NCBI GenBank assembly: GCA_028283725.1
Contig: JAPWKC010000003.1
Span: 1 to 64,000 of the forward strand
DNA: 64,000 nucleotides
Direction: 5' to 3'
Source: Neorhizobium sp.
GTDB lineage: Bacteria; Pseudomonadota; Alphaproteobacteria; Rhizobiales; Rhizobiaceae
Numbering within the stretch: the stretch's first letter is position 1; every line of letters starts with the position of its first letter. The translations under genes were made by a program, and so were the position numbers. The notes below the pieces were generated by a model. It was not told where the DNA came from, searched no databases, and was given only the letters and a program-made list of their open reading frames with translations. This document shows positions 53,818-62,405 of this stretch, one piece after another.

Positions 53818-55143
53818 TCAGGGCGCGCTTGCCAGCGCGATCGCATCGGCGATCTCATCGACGCGGGCCGACAGGGTGGATGTGGCAACGCGGATATGGT
53901 TGCTCGGCAGGACGGAAAATTTGCCGCCGGGATTGACCGCGATATTGCGGGCGGCAAGCGTGACCATGGCGAACTGTTCGGAGACAACCGGCACCCAGAG
54001 TGCCAGGCCGCTGCCGGGACGTGTCTCGATGCCGCGCTCCTTCAGCGCAGCGGCCAGGGCATTGCGCCGCTGCTGATAGATGGTGCGGGCCGTCTCGATC
54101 GTTGCCCAGGTTTCCTCGCGTTCAAGCAGCCATGCGGCCGCACCCTGCACGAGACGGCTGGTCCAGCCGGCGCTGAAGGCACGGTAGGACTGGATCTGCT
54201 CGACGATCGTTGCCGATGAGGAGAGGATCCCGAGACGAATGTCGGGGCTGATCGTCTTCGAGTAGGAGAGAATATGCACCGTCCGCTCGGGAAAGCGATC
54301 GCCGAGCGATTGCGGTGTCGCGGACGAAATATCGGCAATGCCGTCATCCTCGATGATCAGCGTGTCAAATTTTTCGAGCACGTCGCCGAGAGCCGAGAGC
54401 CGTTTGGGCGTCACGGTCTGGCCAGTGACGGAATGCAGGCGCGGCTGGAAAAGGAAGGCGGCGACGCGTTCCTGCAATGCTGTCTCCAGCGATTGCGGAA
54501 GAGGGCCCTGATCGTCACAGAGAACCGGGACGATGCGCACGCCGAGATCCTCCAGAATGTCGAGAAGGCGCATCGCCGTCGGATGTTCGATGGCGACCGC
54601 CGAACCCGGCGATACCATGGCGCGCAATGTCGTGTAGACGGCATTGTAGCCGCCATTGGTCGCCAGCATCGCTTCCGGCTGATAGGGCCAGCGTTTCATG
54701 GCGGCCTGCTGCAGGCTCGGCACGATGCGGCTGCGCTCGTAACTGTTGAGCCCTTCCACCGAGGCGCCTGCCATCATGGCCTGACCAAGCGCCGGAAGAA
54801 GGGTCACATCGGGAACGGCCATGGTGAGGTCGAGCGCGCCCGTTGCATAAATGCCCGAGCTTGCCAGCCGCTCCGGCTTGGCAATGAAGCGGTCGCCGCT
54901 CACCCATGTGCCGTTGCGGCCGCGCCCCGTGATGATTTTCTGCTTCCTGAGCTCGCTCCAGGCCTCGGATATCGTTGCCGGGCTGACGCGCAATTCATAG
55001 GCAATGTCGCGGATGGCGGGAAGACGCGTGCCTACTGGAAGGGCACCTGCACGAATTAAAGCGCTGGTCTCCAGTGCAATTCCGCGAATTGTCCGATCGG
55101 CTATTTTTTGAGCAAACCAGGAAGCTTCGATTGTGTCGCTCAT
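53818..55143 (-). CDS. MocR/YdcR-type regulator (GntR plus aminotransferase domain)
   Basis: 441 residues: GntR winged helix (about 15-80, DIAYELRVSPATISEAWSEL) then an aminotransferase-like domain (about 110-435) with a PLP lysine expected in ILSYSKTISPDIRLGIL. It is divergent from the Pht5-like/amino acid ABC operon, and the perfect 16-bp inverted repeat at 55152-55211 lies immediately upstream of its start. MocR regulators usually activate or repress the divergent operon in response to PLP-linked amino compounds, so an amino acid derivative is the likely signal. Confidence 0.9.
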   Translation of the reverse strand: MSDTIEASWFAQKIADRTIRGIALETSALIRAGALPVGTRLPAIRDIAYELRVSPATISEAWSELRKQKIITGRGRNGTWVSGDRFIAKPERLASSGIYATGALDLTMAVPDVTLLPALGQAMMAGASVEGLNSYERSRIVPSLQQAAMKRWPYQPEAMLATNGGYNAVYTTLRAMVSPGSAVAIEHPTAMRLLDILEDLGVRIVPVLCDDQGPLPQSLETALQERVAAFLFQPRLHSVTGQTVTPKRLSALGDVLEKFDTLIIEDDGIADISSATPQSLGDRFPERTVHILSYSKTISPDIRLGILSSSATIVEQIQSYRAFSAGWTSRLVQGAAAWLLEREETWATIETARTIYQQRRNALAAALKERGIETRPGSGLALWVPVVSEQFAMVTLAARNIAVNPGGKFSVLPSNHIRVATSTLSARVDEIADAIALASAP

Positions 55144-55151
55144 TTTTCCGC

Positions 55152-55211
55152 CAAATTAAATGTTCAATAACGTAATAGCGTTTGTGCATTAACATTTGAA
55201 CATTTAATTTG
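55152..55211. promoter_or_regulatory. paired inverted-repeat operator for the MocR regulator
   Basis: CAAATTAAATGTTCAA (55152-55167) and its exact inverse TTGAACATTTAATTTG (55196-55211) are separated by 28 nt, so the centres are 44 nt apart, about four helical turns. It fills most of the AT-rich gap between the regulator and the operon it faces. MocR dimers are known to bind paired sites of this sort. Confidence 0.75.
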
Positions 55212-55244
55212 GGGCCAGTCGAGCACTTTTGGTGAGTTTTCTGA

Positions 55245-56207
55245 ATGACCGTAACGCTTCGTCTTGCCCTCCGCGACTGGGACTACATGACCCCGCTCGT
55301 CCTTGGAGACGTTTCTTCCCCCCGCCTCGATATCAAGGTCGACCGCGTGGGTACGCTTGTCTCCAACATTGCCAAGGACGAGGCGCATGACGCGGCCGAA
55401 ATGTCCTTCAGCCGCTATTCGCAGCTGCGCCACGACGGCGACGAGAGCGTCGTCGGCATACCGAACTTCATCATGCGCGGCTTTCGCCATCGCTGCATCA
55501 TCACCACCAAGAACAGCCCGATCCGCACGCTTGCCGACCTCAAGGGCAAGAAGATCGGCGTGACCGGCTGGCGCGACAGCGGCAATACCTGGACGCGCGC
55601 CGCTCTTCGTCGCGAAGGTGTGGGTGTCGAAGACGCGATGTGGTATGCAGGCCGCCTTACCGAGGCACATCCGATCACCGATCGTCTCGACGGTTTCGGC
55701 CGTCCCGGCCGCATCGAAGCCTGCCCGGGCGAGCGCCCAATGGTGGACCTGTTGCTCGATGGCGGCCTCGACGCGGTCTTCACGCCGTTCATGCCGAAAG
55801 GCTTTTTTGACCAGGATTCGCAGTTCCGCCAGGTTCTGGACGATTTCCGCCAGTCGGAAGTCAACTATTTCCACGAAGTCGGCTATGTTCCGGGCATGCA
55901 CCTGATCGGCTTCAAGGCCGAGATCGTCGCGCAGCATCCGTGGATCATGGACGAACTCAGCGGTCTGATCGATGCCTCGCAGAAGATGTGGCTCGAAAAG
56001 CGCGAGAAATACGCCGACACGACGCCGTGGATGATCGACGAGCTGCGCCGTTGCGCCGCCGATCTGCCGCCGACATGGACGGTGAGCGGTCTGGCCGAGA
56101 ACGAGACGATGATCTCGGACTTCGCCACCGAACTCTACGAGCAGAAGATCCTGCCGCGCCTGCTGACGCCGGCCGAACTGTTTCCGCTGCATGCCGGCTC
56201 GAAGTGA
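55245..56207 (+). CDS. Pht5/NMT1-fold protein (4,5-dihydroxyphthalate decarboxylase-like)
   Basis: 320 residues of the family annotated as 4,5-dihydroxyphthalate decarboxylase, which has the same fold as NMT1/THI5 periplasmic binding proteins. The N-terminus (MTVTLRLALRDWDYMTPL) has no signal peptide, so the protein is cytoplasmic. The fold shows ADLKGKKIGVTGWRDSGNTW and a C-terminal YVPGMHLIGF. It is first in an operon with a polar amino acid importer. A phthalate decarboxylase role is not supported by neighbours; it may be a hydrolase or decarboxylase for an unidentified substrate, or an intracellular binding protein. Confidence 0.75.
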   Translation: MTVTLRLALRDWDYMTPLVLGDVSSPRLDIKVDRVGTLVSNIAKDEAHDAAEMSFSRYSQLRHDGDESVVGIPNFIMRGFRHRCIITTKNSPIRTLADLKGKKIGVTGWRDSGNTWTRAALRREGVGVEDAMWYAGRLTEAHPITDRLDGFGRPGRIEACPGERPMVDLLLDGGLDAVFTPFMPKGFFDQDSQFRQVLDDFRQSEVNYFHEVGYVPGMHLIGFKAEIVAQHPWIMDELSGLIDASQKMWLEKREKYADTTPWMIDELRRCAADLPPTWTVSGLAENETMISDFATELYEQKILPRLLTPAELFPLHAGSK

Positions 56208-56266
56208 GCCGGTGCAACGATCGCATTGAACCGAATATCCTGATTGGACCAACAAGGGGAATACGC

Positions 56267-57169
56267 ATGCACAAGAAACTGATCGCTTCCGTTGCCGCCT
56301 CGGTCACGTTTGGCGGCCTGATGCTGGCAACGCCCGTCCTTGCACAGGACGTGGCCATTCCGAAGCAGACCGTCGACAAGGCACTGCACGACCGGCTGCC
56401 GGAAAACATCCGCAACGACGGCAAGATGATTTCCGTCAACAACGGCTCCTTCCCTCCCTATGAAATCGTCACCGGCACGGTCATGACCGGCGCCAGCGCC
56501 GATTTGACCGAAGCGCTCGGCGAACTGCTCGGCGTCAAGATCGAGCATGCGACCGTCGGTGGCCTGCCGGCACTGCTCGCCGGCGTCAATTCCGGCCGCT
56601 ACCAGTTCGCCTTCGGCCCGATCGGCGACTTCAAGAGCCGCGAAGAGTCCAACGACTTCATCGACTGGGTTCAGGAATTCGTCGTCTTTGCCGTCACCAA
56701 GGGCAATCCGAAGAGCATCACCTCGCTCGATTCCGCCTGTGGCCAGCGTATTTCGGTCATGGCCGGCGGCTCGGCCGAGAAGGTCATCCAGGTCCAGTCC
56801 GACAAGTGCAAGGCCGATGGCAAGGCACCGGTCGAAGTGCAGTCATACACCGACCAGCCGGCCTCGATCCTCGCCGTGCGCTCGAAGCGTGCCGATGCGT
56901 TCTTCTCGTCGCAGGCTCCGCTCACCTATTTCGTCAGCCAGGCCAACGGCCAGCTGGAACTGACCGGCGTCGGCAACAAGAACGGCTTCGACGATCTCTT
57001 CCAGGGTGCCGTCGTGCCGAAGGGTTCTGCCCTCGGTCCGATCCTCGTCGATGCCGTCAAGGAACTGATGAAGAACGGCACCTACGCGACGATCATGAAG
57101 AAGTGGGGCCTTGAGAACAACATGATCAAGGTACCCGGCATCAACCTCGGCGGGCAGCTTCCGAAATGA
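56267..57169 (+). CDS. polar amino acid ABC transporter, binding protein (SBP family 3)
   Basis: 300 residues from ATG 56267 (AAGGGGA upstream). A Sec signal peptide covers about 1-26 (cleavage after VLA). The mature protein has the type II amino-acid-binding fold: NNGSFPPYEIV, GADLTEALGELLGVKIE and the C-terminal KNGTYATIMKKWGL, with the Asp-Leu-containing ligand region FFSSQAPLTY. It binds an amino acid or analogue in the periplasm. Its stop overlaps the permease start (ATGA). Confidence 0.93.
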   Translation: MHKKLIASVAASVTFGGLMLATPVLAQDVAIPKQTVDKALHDRLPENIRNDGKMISVNNGSFPPYEIVTGTVMTGASADLTEALGELLGVKIEHATVGGLPALLAGVNSGRYQFAFGPIGDFKSREESNDFIDWVQEFVVFAVTKGNPKSITSLDSACGQRISVMAGGSAEKVIQVQSDKCKADGKAPVEVQSYTDQPASILAVRSKRADAFFSSQAPLTYFVSQANGQLELTGVGNKNGFDDLFQGAVVPKGSALGPILVDAVKELMKNGTYATIMKKWGLENNMIKVPGINLGGQLPK

Positions 57170-58101
57170 GCACCGCGACCACCACGACCAATGCACCGCC
57201 TTCGGGCGGTGCTGACTTTCGCGACGTTGTGACGGCGCATGCGCCGTTCAGAACCGGTCGCCTCGTTCTTTGGCTTGTCGTTCTGCTGGTGGCGGCGGAT
57301 TTCATCTGGATCTGCGCCCATAACGACGGCTTCGACTGGCCGGTTGTCGGCCAGTATTTCTTCAATCCGACGGTGATCAGCGGCCTTTACGTCAGCCTCG
57401 GCCTGACGGTTGTCGGGATGATCCTCGGCATCGTCATGGGCCTCGTCATCGCCATCGCCCGTCTGTCGCAGGACCGGCTGGCAAGCGGGTTTGCCTCGCT
57501 GTTCATCTGGTTCTTCCGCGGCACGCCGCTGCTCGTCCAGCTGATCTTCTGGTACAACCTGTCGACGCTCTTTCCCCGGATCGGCCTGTCGATCCCGTTC
57601 GGCCCGACGCTGATCGACTGGGATACGAACTCGGTGATCACGCCGATGACGGCTGCCATCGTCGGCCTGGCTCTCAACGAAGCGGCCTATATGGCGGAAA
57701 TCATCCGCGCCGGTCTTCTCTCGGTCGATCGCGGCCAGGCGGAAACGGCGGAAGCCTTCGGCATGACGCGGGCACGGGCCCTGTGGCGGATCATCATTCC
57801 GCAGGCGATGCGCTCCATCGTGCCGCCGACCGGCAACCAGCTGATCTCGATGATCAAGGCGACGTCGCTCGTCAGCGTCATCGCCATGGCGGACCTGCTC
57901 TATTCGGTCCAGTCGATCTACAACTCGACGTTCCAGATCGTTCCGATGCTGCTCGTCGCCGTCATCTGGTATCTGCTCATCACGTCGGTTCTGAATATCG
58001 GCCAGAGCTATCTCGAAGCCTATTACAGCCGTAGCGAGCGGCGTGGCGCGACTGCCGCCCACCCGGCTCCCGCCGCTGCCATCGAGGAGGCAAGCCATTG
58101 A
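57166..58101 (+). CDS. polar amino acid ABC transporter permease
   Basis: 311 residues. It has an N-terminal extension, a membrane segment (about 33-55), then the HisM/GlnP-type permease core (about 70-285) with five segments, the RGTPLLVQL motif and the EAA loop [21 protein letters not shown]. Only one permease gene is present, so it probably works as a homodimer. The last residues are Ala-Pro rich. The ATPase gene begins at a TTG overlapping its stop. Confidence 0.93.
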   Translation: MSTATTTTNAPPSGGADFRDVVTAHAPFRTGRLVLWLVVLLVAADFIWICAHNDGFDWPVVGQYFFNPTVISGLYVSLGLTVVGMILGIVMGLVIAIARLSQDRLASGFASLFIWFFRGTPLLVQLIFWYNLSTLFPRIGLSIPFGPTLIDWDTNSVITPMTAAIVGLALNEAAYMAEIIRAGLLSVDRGQAETAEAFGMTRARALWRIIIPQAMRSIVPPTGNQLISMIKATSLVSVIAMADLLYSVQSIYNSTFQIVPMLLVAVIWYLLITSVLNIGQSYLEAYYSRSERRGATAAHPAPAAAIEEASH

Positions 58102-58886
58102 GCGCGAATACTCTTCCCGAAGGCACGAGGCCGCTCGTCAGGGCCCGCAACGTCCATAAGTCGTTCGACCAGCTGGAAGTGCTGAAGGGCATCGACATGG
58201 ATGTCATGCCCGGCGAGGTCGTGGTGATCCTCGGGCCGTCCGGCTCGGGCAAATCCACGTTCCTGCGCTGCATCAACCATCTGGAATCGATCCAGCAGGG
58301 CTTCATCGAGGTCGATGGCGAGCAGATCGGCTACAAGATCCGCAAGGATCGGCTGGAGAAGCTTTCGGCCAACGGCATTGCCAAACAGCGCCGCAAGATC
58401 GGCATGGTGTTCCAGCAGTTCAATCTCTACCCGCATATGACGGTGTTGCAGAACATCATCGAGGCGCCGATCGGCATCCATGGCCAGAGCCGCAAGGACG
58501 CCACGGACAATGCAATGCAGCTTCTGGAGCGTGTCGGTCTTTCGGCCAAGGCCGGAGCCTATCCGCGGCAATTGTCGGGCGGCCAGCAGCAGCGCGTGGC
58601 GATTGCCCGCGCGCTTGCGATCAAGCCGAAGCTGATGCTGTTCGACGAGCCGACCTCTGCGCTCGATCCGGAACTCGTCGGCGAAGTGCTGGCGACCATG
58701 CGGGATCTTGCCAAGCAGGGTCTGACGATGATCGTCGTCACCCACGAGATCGGCTTTGCCAAGGAAGCGGCCGACCGGGTCGTGTTCATGGATGGCGGCC
58801 ATGTCGTGGAAATGGGCAAGCCGGAGGATGTGATCGGCAATCCGCAGCATCCGCGCACGCAGGCCTTCCTTTCCCGCTTCCTCTAA
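58098..58886 (+). CDS. polar amino acid ABC transporter ATP-binding protein (GlnQ type)
   Basis: 262 residues from TTG 58098; GAGGAGG lies just upstream and TTGA overlaps the permease stop. Walker A is GPSGSGKST, the signature [14 protein letters not shown], Walker [14 protein letters not shown], and the switch His is in VVTHE. It drives the importer with the two preceding gene products. A terminator hairpin starts 18 nt after its stop, so the M20 gene downstream is at least partly insulated. Confidence 0.95.
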   Translation: MSANTLPEGTRPLVRARNVHKSFDQLEVLKGIDMDVMPGEVVVILGPSGSGKSTFLRCINHLESIQQGFIEVDGEQIGYKIRKDRLEKLSANGIAKQRRKIGMVFQQFNLYPHMTVLQNIIEAPIGIHGQSRKDATDNAMQLLERVGLSAKAGAYPRQLSGGQQQRVAIARALAIKPKLMLFDEPTSALDPELVGEVLATMRDLAKQGLTMIVVTHEIGFAKEAADRVVFMDGGHVVEMGKPEDVIGNPQHPRTQAFLSRFL

Positions 58887-58903
58887 CTCCCAGGGAAGCC
58901 TTG

Positions 58904-58933
58904 CCCCGGCCCGCAAATGCGCCGGGGTTTTTT
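58904..58933 (+). terminator. terminator between the ABC operon and the M20 gene
   Basis: CCCCGGC (58904-58910), loop, GCCGGGG (58921-58927) and six T (58928-58933). It lies between the ATPase stop and the M20 start (58959), so expression of the M20 gene requires read-through or a separate start. No clear promoter remains in the 25 nt after it. Confidence 0.85.
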
Positions 58934-58958
58934 ATTTTCCGAACAGATGGAATCTCCC

Positions 58959-60146
58959 ATGTCCTCGCAAGACAATCTTTATGCCCGCGTTTCCGATTTC
59001 GATGCCATGGAAGCGGACCTGAAGGCGACCCGCCAGTATCTGCATGCGCATCCGGAACTGTCTTTCCACGAGACCGAAACCGCCAAATACATTGCCGAGA
59101 AGCTGGAAGGTTTCGGCTTTGACGTGACGCGCAATGTCGGCGGACACGGTGTCGTCGCCCGTCTTTCGGCCGGCACGTCGAAGCGCGGCATCGCGATCCG
59201 CGCCGATATCGACGCGCTGCCGATCACCGAACAGACGGGCGTCGCCTATGCCTCGACCGTGCCCGGCAAGATGCATGCCTGCGGTCACGACGGCCATACG
59301 ACCGTGCTGCTGGGCGCTGCCGAATATCTGGCCCGTACCCGCCGCTTCGACGGCACGGTGACGCTGATCTTCCAGCCGGCCGAAGAGGCGGGCAAGAACA
59401 GCGGTGCGCAGGCGATGATCGCCGACGGTCTGTTCGAGCGCTTCCCCTTCGATGCGATCTTCGGCCTGCACAACCATCCGGGTGCGCCCGAGGGCGCGAT
59501 CCTGACCCGGTCCGGCCCGATCATGGCCTCGTCGGATACGGTCAACATCACCATTCAGGGCAAGGGCGGGCATGCCTCGCGCCCGCATCTGACCATCGAT
59601 CCCGTGGTCGTCGCCTGCAATCTCGTCGTTGCCTTGCAGACCATCGTGTCGCGCAATGTCGATCCGACGCAGACGGCGGTCATCACCGTCGGCACGATCC
59701 ATGCGGGCGAAGCGGTCAACGTCATCCCGCCGTTTGCCAAGCTGGCGCTGTCTGTCCGTTCGTTCGAGCCGAAAATCCGCGCGCTGTTGCAGGAGCGGAT
59801 CGTCAAGCTCACCAACTCGATCGTCGAGGGCTTCGATGCCACCGTCGAGATCGACTACGAGCATGGCTATCCGGTGGTGGTCAATTCCGAGGCCGAGACA
59901 GCGTTCGCGCGCACGGTGGCCGAAGAGCTGATCGGTACGGAGAATGTCTCCACCTGCCATCTCATTCCCGGCAGCGAGGATTTCGCCTATTACCTCGAGC
60001 ACAAGCCGGGCAGCTTCCTGCGCCTCGGCAACGGCATGAATTCGGCCATCCTGCACAGCCCGAAATACGATTTCGCCGATGCGGCCCTGACGACCGGTGC
60101 CGCACTCTGGGCGCGTCTTGCCGAGCGTTATCTGCAGGGCGAATAA
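58959..60146 (+). CDS. M20-family amidohydrolase (hippurate hydrolase type)
   Basis: 395 residues from ATG 58959; ATG 58947 is an alternative and both lie after the terminator. It has the ACGHDGHT metal motif (about 100-107), FQPAEEAG with the catalytic Glu, and GSEDFAYYL near the end. Members remove acyl groups from amino acids (hippurate, N-acyl and indole-acetyl conjugates). The importer and the Pht5-like protein upstream suggest an N-acylated amino acid as substrate; the second M20 enzyme (42981-44306) belongs to another subfamily. Confidence 0.9.
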   Translation: MSSQDNLYARVSDFDAMEADLKATRQYLHAHPELSFHETETAKYIAEKLEGFGFDVTRNVGGHGVVARLSAGTSKRGIAIRADIDALPITEQTGVAYASTVPGKMHACGHDGHTTVLLGAAEYLARTRRFDGTVTLIFQPAEEAGKNSGAQAMIADGLFERFPFDAIFGLHNHPGAPEGAILTRSGPIMASSDTVNITIQGKGGHASRPHLTIDPVVVACNLVVALQTIVSRNVDPTQTAVITVGTIHAGEAVNVIPPFAKLALSVRSFEPKIRALLQERIVKLTNSIVEGFDATVEIDYEHGYPVVVNSEAETAFARTVAEELIGTENVSTCHLIPGSEDFAYYLEHKPGSFLRLGNGMNSAILHSPKYDFADAALTTGAALWARLAERYLQGE

Positions 60147-60179
60147 GCCCTCATGAACAGGATCGGCGTCGCTATGGTT

Positions 60180-60857
60180 TCAGGCGGCGCCGGTTAGACA
60201 GAGTGGCGCATCGCCACCTTCGCTCGTCATGTAGCCGATGATCATTTCGCAGGTCATGGCGCGATGCGTGTCGGTCAGTGTCGGGTCGAGCATGTCGCGA
60301 CGAAACAAAGCGCCGAACGTGTAGCGGTTGGCGACACGAAAGATGCAGAGCGCGCTGATCATCATGTGGAGATCGATGGGATCGATATCCCGTTTGAAAG
60401 ACCCGTCCTCCCGTCCGCGCCTCACGACCTCGGTCAGCGTGGTGATAATCGAGGTGTTGACGTCGCGCAGGAGCGTCGAGCGTCTTATGTGCTCTGCCCG
60501 GTTGATATTTTCGCCGGCAACAAGCCGGATGAAATCCGGGTTCTTCTCGTCGTATTCGAACGTGCTCTCGATCAGGCGGCGAAGCGCATCGACAGGCGAG
60601 AGTTTGCCGAGGCCGAGATTGGATTCCAGCACACGGATGCTGCGATAGGAGCGTTCCAGGACAGCGAGATAGAGGTCTTCCTTGCCGCCGAAATAATAAT
60701 AGATCATCCGCTTGGATGTCTTCGTCCGTTCGGCAATCGCATCGACGCGGGCGCCAGCAAGGCCGTAGGCGGCAAATTCCTCGGTCGCGACAGCCAGAAT
60801 ATCCTGTTTGGTGGTTTCCGGATCGTTCTTGCGGCTCTTCGGCTCGGATGTCGGCAT
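60180..60857 (-). CDS. TetR family regulator
   Basis: 225 residues from ATG 60857; upstream in-frame codons show no homology. The TetR helix-turn-helix is at about 20-65 (FAAYGLAGARVDAIAERTKTSKRMIYYYFGGKEDLY). The C-terminal domain resembles RutR/YcdC-type regulators, with a helical ligand pocket. It converges with the M20 gene and could regulate it or the importer, but no shared promoter links them. The palindrome CGACTGAGTCG at 61038-61048, about 180 nt upstream, is a weak candidate operator. Confidence 0.87.
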   Translation of the reverse strand: MPTSEPKSRKNDPETTKQDILAVATEEFAAYGLAGARVDAIAERTKTSKRMIYYYFGGKEDLYLAVLERSYRSIRVLESNLGLGKLSPVDALRRLIESTFEYDEKNPDFIRLVAGENINRAEHIRRSTLLRDVNTSIITTLTEVVRRGREDGSFKRDIDPIDLHMMISALCIFRVANRYTFGALFRRDMLDPTLTDTHRAMTCEMIIGYMTSEGGDAPLCLTGAA

Positions 60858-61087
60858 GTCTGGCAATTCTCTCGGCGTGCCGACGGCATCGGCGCGAGAG
60901 CCAAAAACAGGCTTACAGGGCGCGCGATGGGCGGCGTTTCTGATCAAAACAGCATCTTCGGGGGCAGGAAGAGTGGGCCAGGGGCAATGCTGTCGCGGCT
61001 CGGACGCAAGATCCTCACGACCCTACATAGGTCATATCGACTGAGTCGTTCAACCGCCGTAAGGTTGCCGCGTTGTCAATCCGTCAC
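60858..61087. other. intergenic, TetR upstream region
   Basis: 230 nt between the TetR gene and the end of exoQ (both minus strand). The only structure noted is the 5+1+5 palindrome CGACTGAGTCG at 61038-61048. No terminator for the exo genes was found here. Confidence 0.4.
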
Positions 61088-62398
61088 TCAGGCGCCCGAG
61101 CGCAGCGGCTCACCGGCCGTGCCAAGCCGGCCGGCCGCAACGCCAGACCGCGAGGTCGGGCGCGTGGCATGGTGCGAGGTTTCGATCGCCACCTTGGGCA
61201 AGGTCAGATATCCCGCCATGTAGAACATCAGGAACGAGCCGATCTGATAGGGAAAGATCACGTCGATCTCGACAAAGGCCCGCATCAAGAGAAGCACGCT
61301 GAGGGCGCACATGAGCGTCGCACCCGGATCGTTCTTGCGGCTGAGCATGCCGTTCAGATGGCCGACGAGATTGGCGATCAGGACCGAGACGAGGCAGAAA
61401 AGGCCGACGAAACCGGTTTCGACGACGGTCTCGATAAAGGTCTCGTGGAAATGGAAGCCGGAGCGGCCGGCGATGCCGAAATCGGCCCAGAGCCGTTCTG
61501 CTTCGGAAAAGCCGATGACCCAATAGGCCTGATAGCCGACGCCGAAGACCGGGTTCTGGCGGGCGGCCTCGATGCCCTGCTGCCACAGGTAGGTGCGGCC
61601 GGTCAGGGTCGTGTCCTTGCCGAAGACGCCGAGCACGGCATCGATCGCGCCGAATTGCAGTCCACCGACGATGCCGATGGTGCCGAGCACGATGGCGGCG
61701 AGGAAAAACGCCTTGCGGTTCCGGGGCGAGAGGCGCGAGACGGGCAGGTAGCCGACGCAAAGCGCGATGATGCCCGCCGTGGTGATGACGGAGGTCGCCG
61801 ATTGCGAGGCGACGAGGCAATAGGCGCAGAGGAGCGACACGAAACCGGCCGCGATCATCCAGAGCCCCCACTTGCGCCAGAGCATGATGTAGCCCGCGCT
61901 GAAAATCAGCCCGAGCGAGGCATAAAGGCCGAGCTGGTTCTTGGAGGAGAAAGCGCCGACGAAGCTGAAGCTGTTGTCGAGCGCATCGAGGAGATAGGTG
62001 CCGTCGGCAAGCGAGAAGAGCAGGACGACGGCAGTGCCGGCGATGGCGCCGCGCGTCAGCGTCAGGGCGTTGACCGTGCGCATTGCAATGAGCGCGCAGA
62101 CGATATGCGTCAGATACTGGATGGAGGCGCGCAGCGACGCGGACGGCGCCTGCGACCAGAAGGACGAGACGAAGCAGAGGATGCCGAAGGCGAGGATCCA
62201 GAGGTATTTGCTGTAGCTGCCCAGAACCCGCTTGTAATCGACGAGAACGAGCGGAAGCCATACCGCATAATAGGCAAGGATCGAGATCTGGCCGAATTTG
62301 CTCGAATAGGCGAAGACGAACAAGGAAAGGGCCACGGCGAATATGCCGTAGACCTCGTTCCTTGCAGGATCGATCAGAGCCGATTTTGCAATCTTCAT
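61088..62398 (-). CDS. exoQ: exopolysaccharide polymerase-type protein ExoQ
   Basis: 436 residues with about eleven hydrophobic segments and an O-antigen-ligase/Wzy-like loop (about 265-330) containing GRTYLWQQGIEAARQNPVFGVGYQAYW and FHFHETFIETVVETGF split across it. ExoQ is required for assembly of high-molecular-weight succinoglycan at the inner membrane. It begins 7 nt after the exoF stop, and the order exoY-exoF-exoQ is the one found in Sinorhizobium and Rhizobium succinoglycan clusters. Confidence 0.92.
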   Translation of the reverse strand: MKIAKSALIDPARNEVYGIFAVALSLFVFAYSSKFGQISILAYYAVWLPLVLVDYKRVLGSYSKYLWILAFGILCFVSSFWSQAPSASLRASIQYLTHIVCALIAMRTVNALTLTRGAIAGTAVVLLFSLADGTYLLDALDNSFSFVGAFSSKNQLGLYASLGLIFSAGYIMLWRKWGLWMIAAGFVSLLCAYCLVASQSATSVITTAGIIALCVGYLPVSRLSPRNRKAFFLAAIVLGTIGIVGGLQFGAIDAVLGVFGKDTTLTGRTYLWQQGIEAARQNPVFGVGYQAYWVIGFSEAERLWADFGIAGRSGFHFHETFIETVVETGFVGLFCLVSVLIANLVGHLNGMLSRKNDPGATLMCALSVLLLMRAFVEIDVIFPYQIGSFLMFYMAGYLTLPKVAIETSHHATRPTSRSGVAAGRLGTAGEPLRSGA

Positions 62399-62405
62399 CG
62401 GGGCC

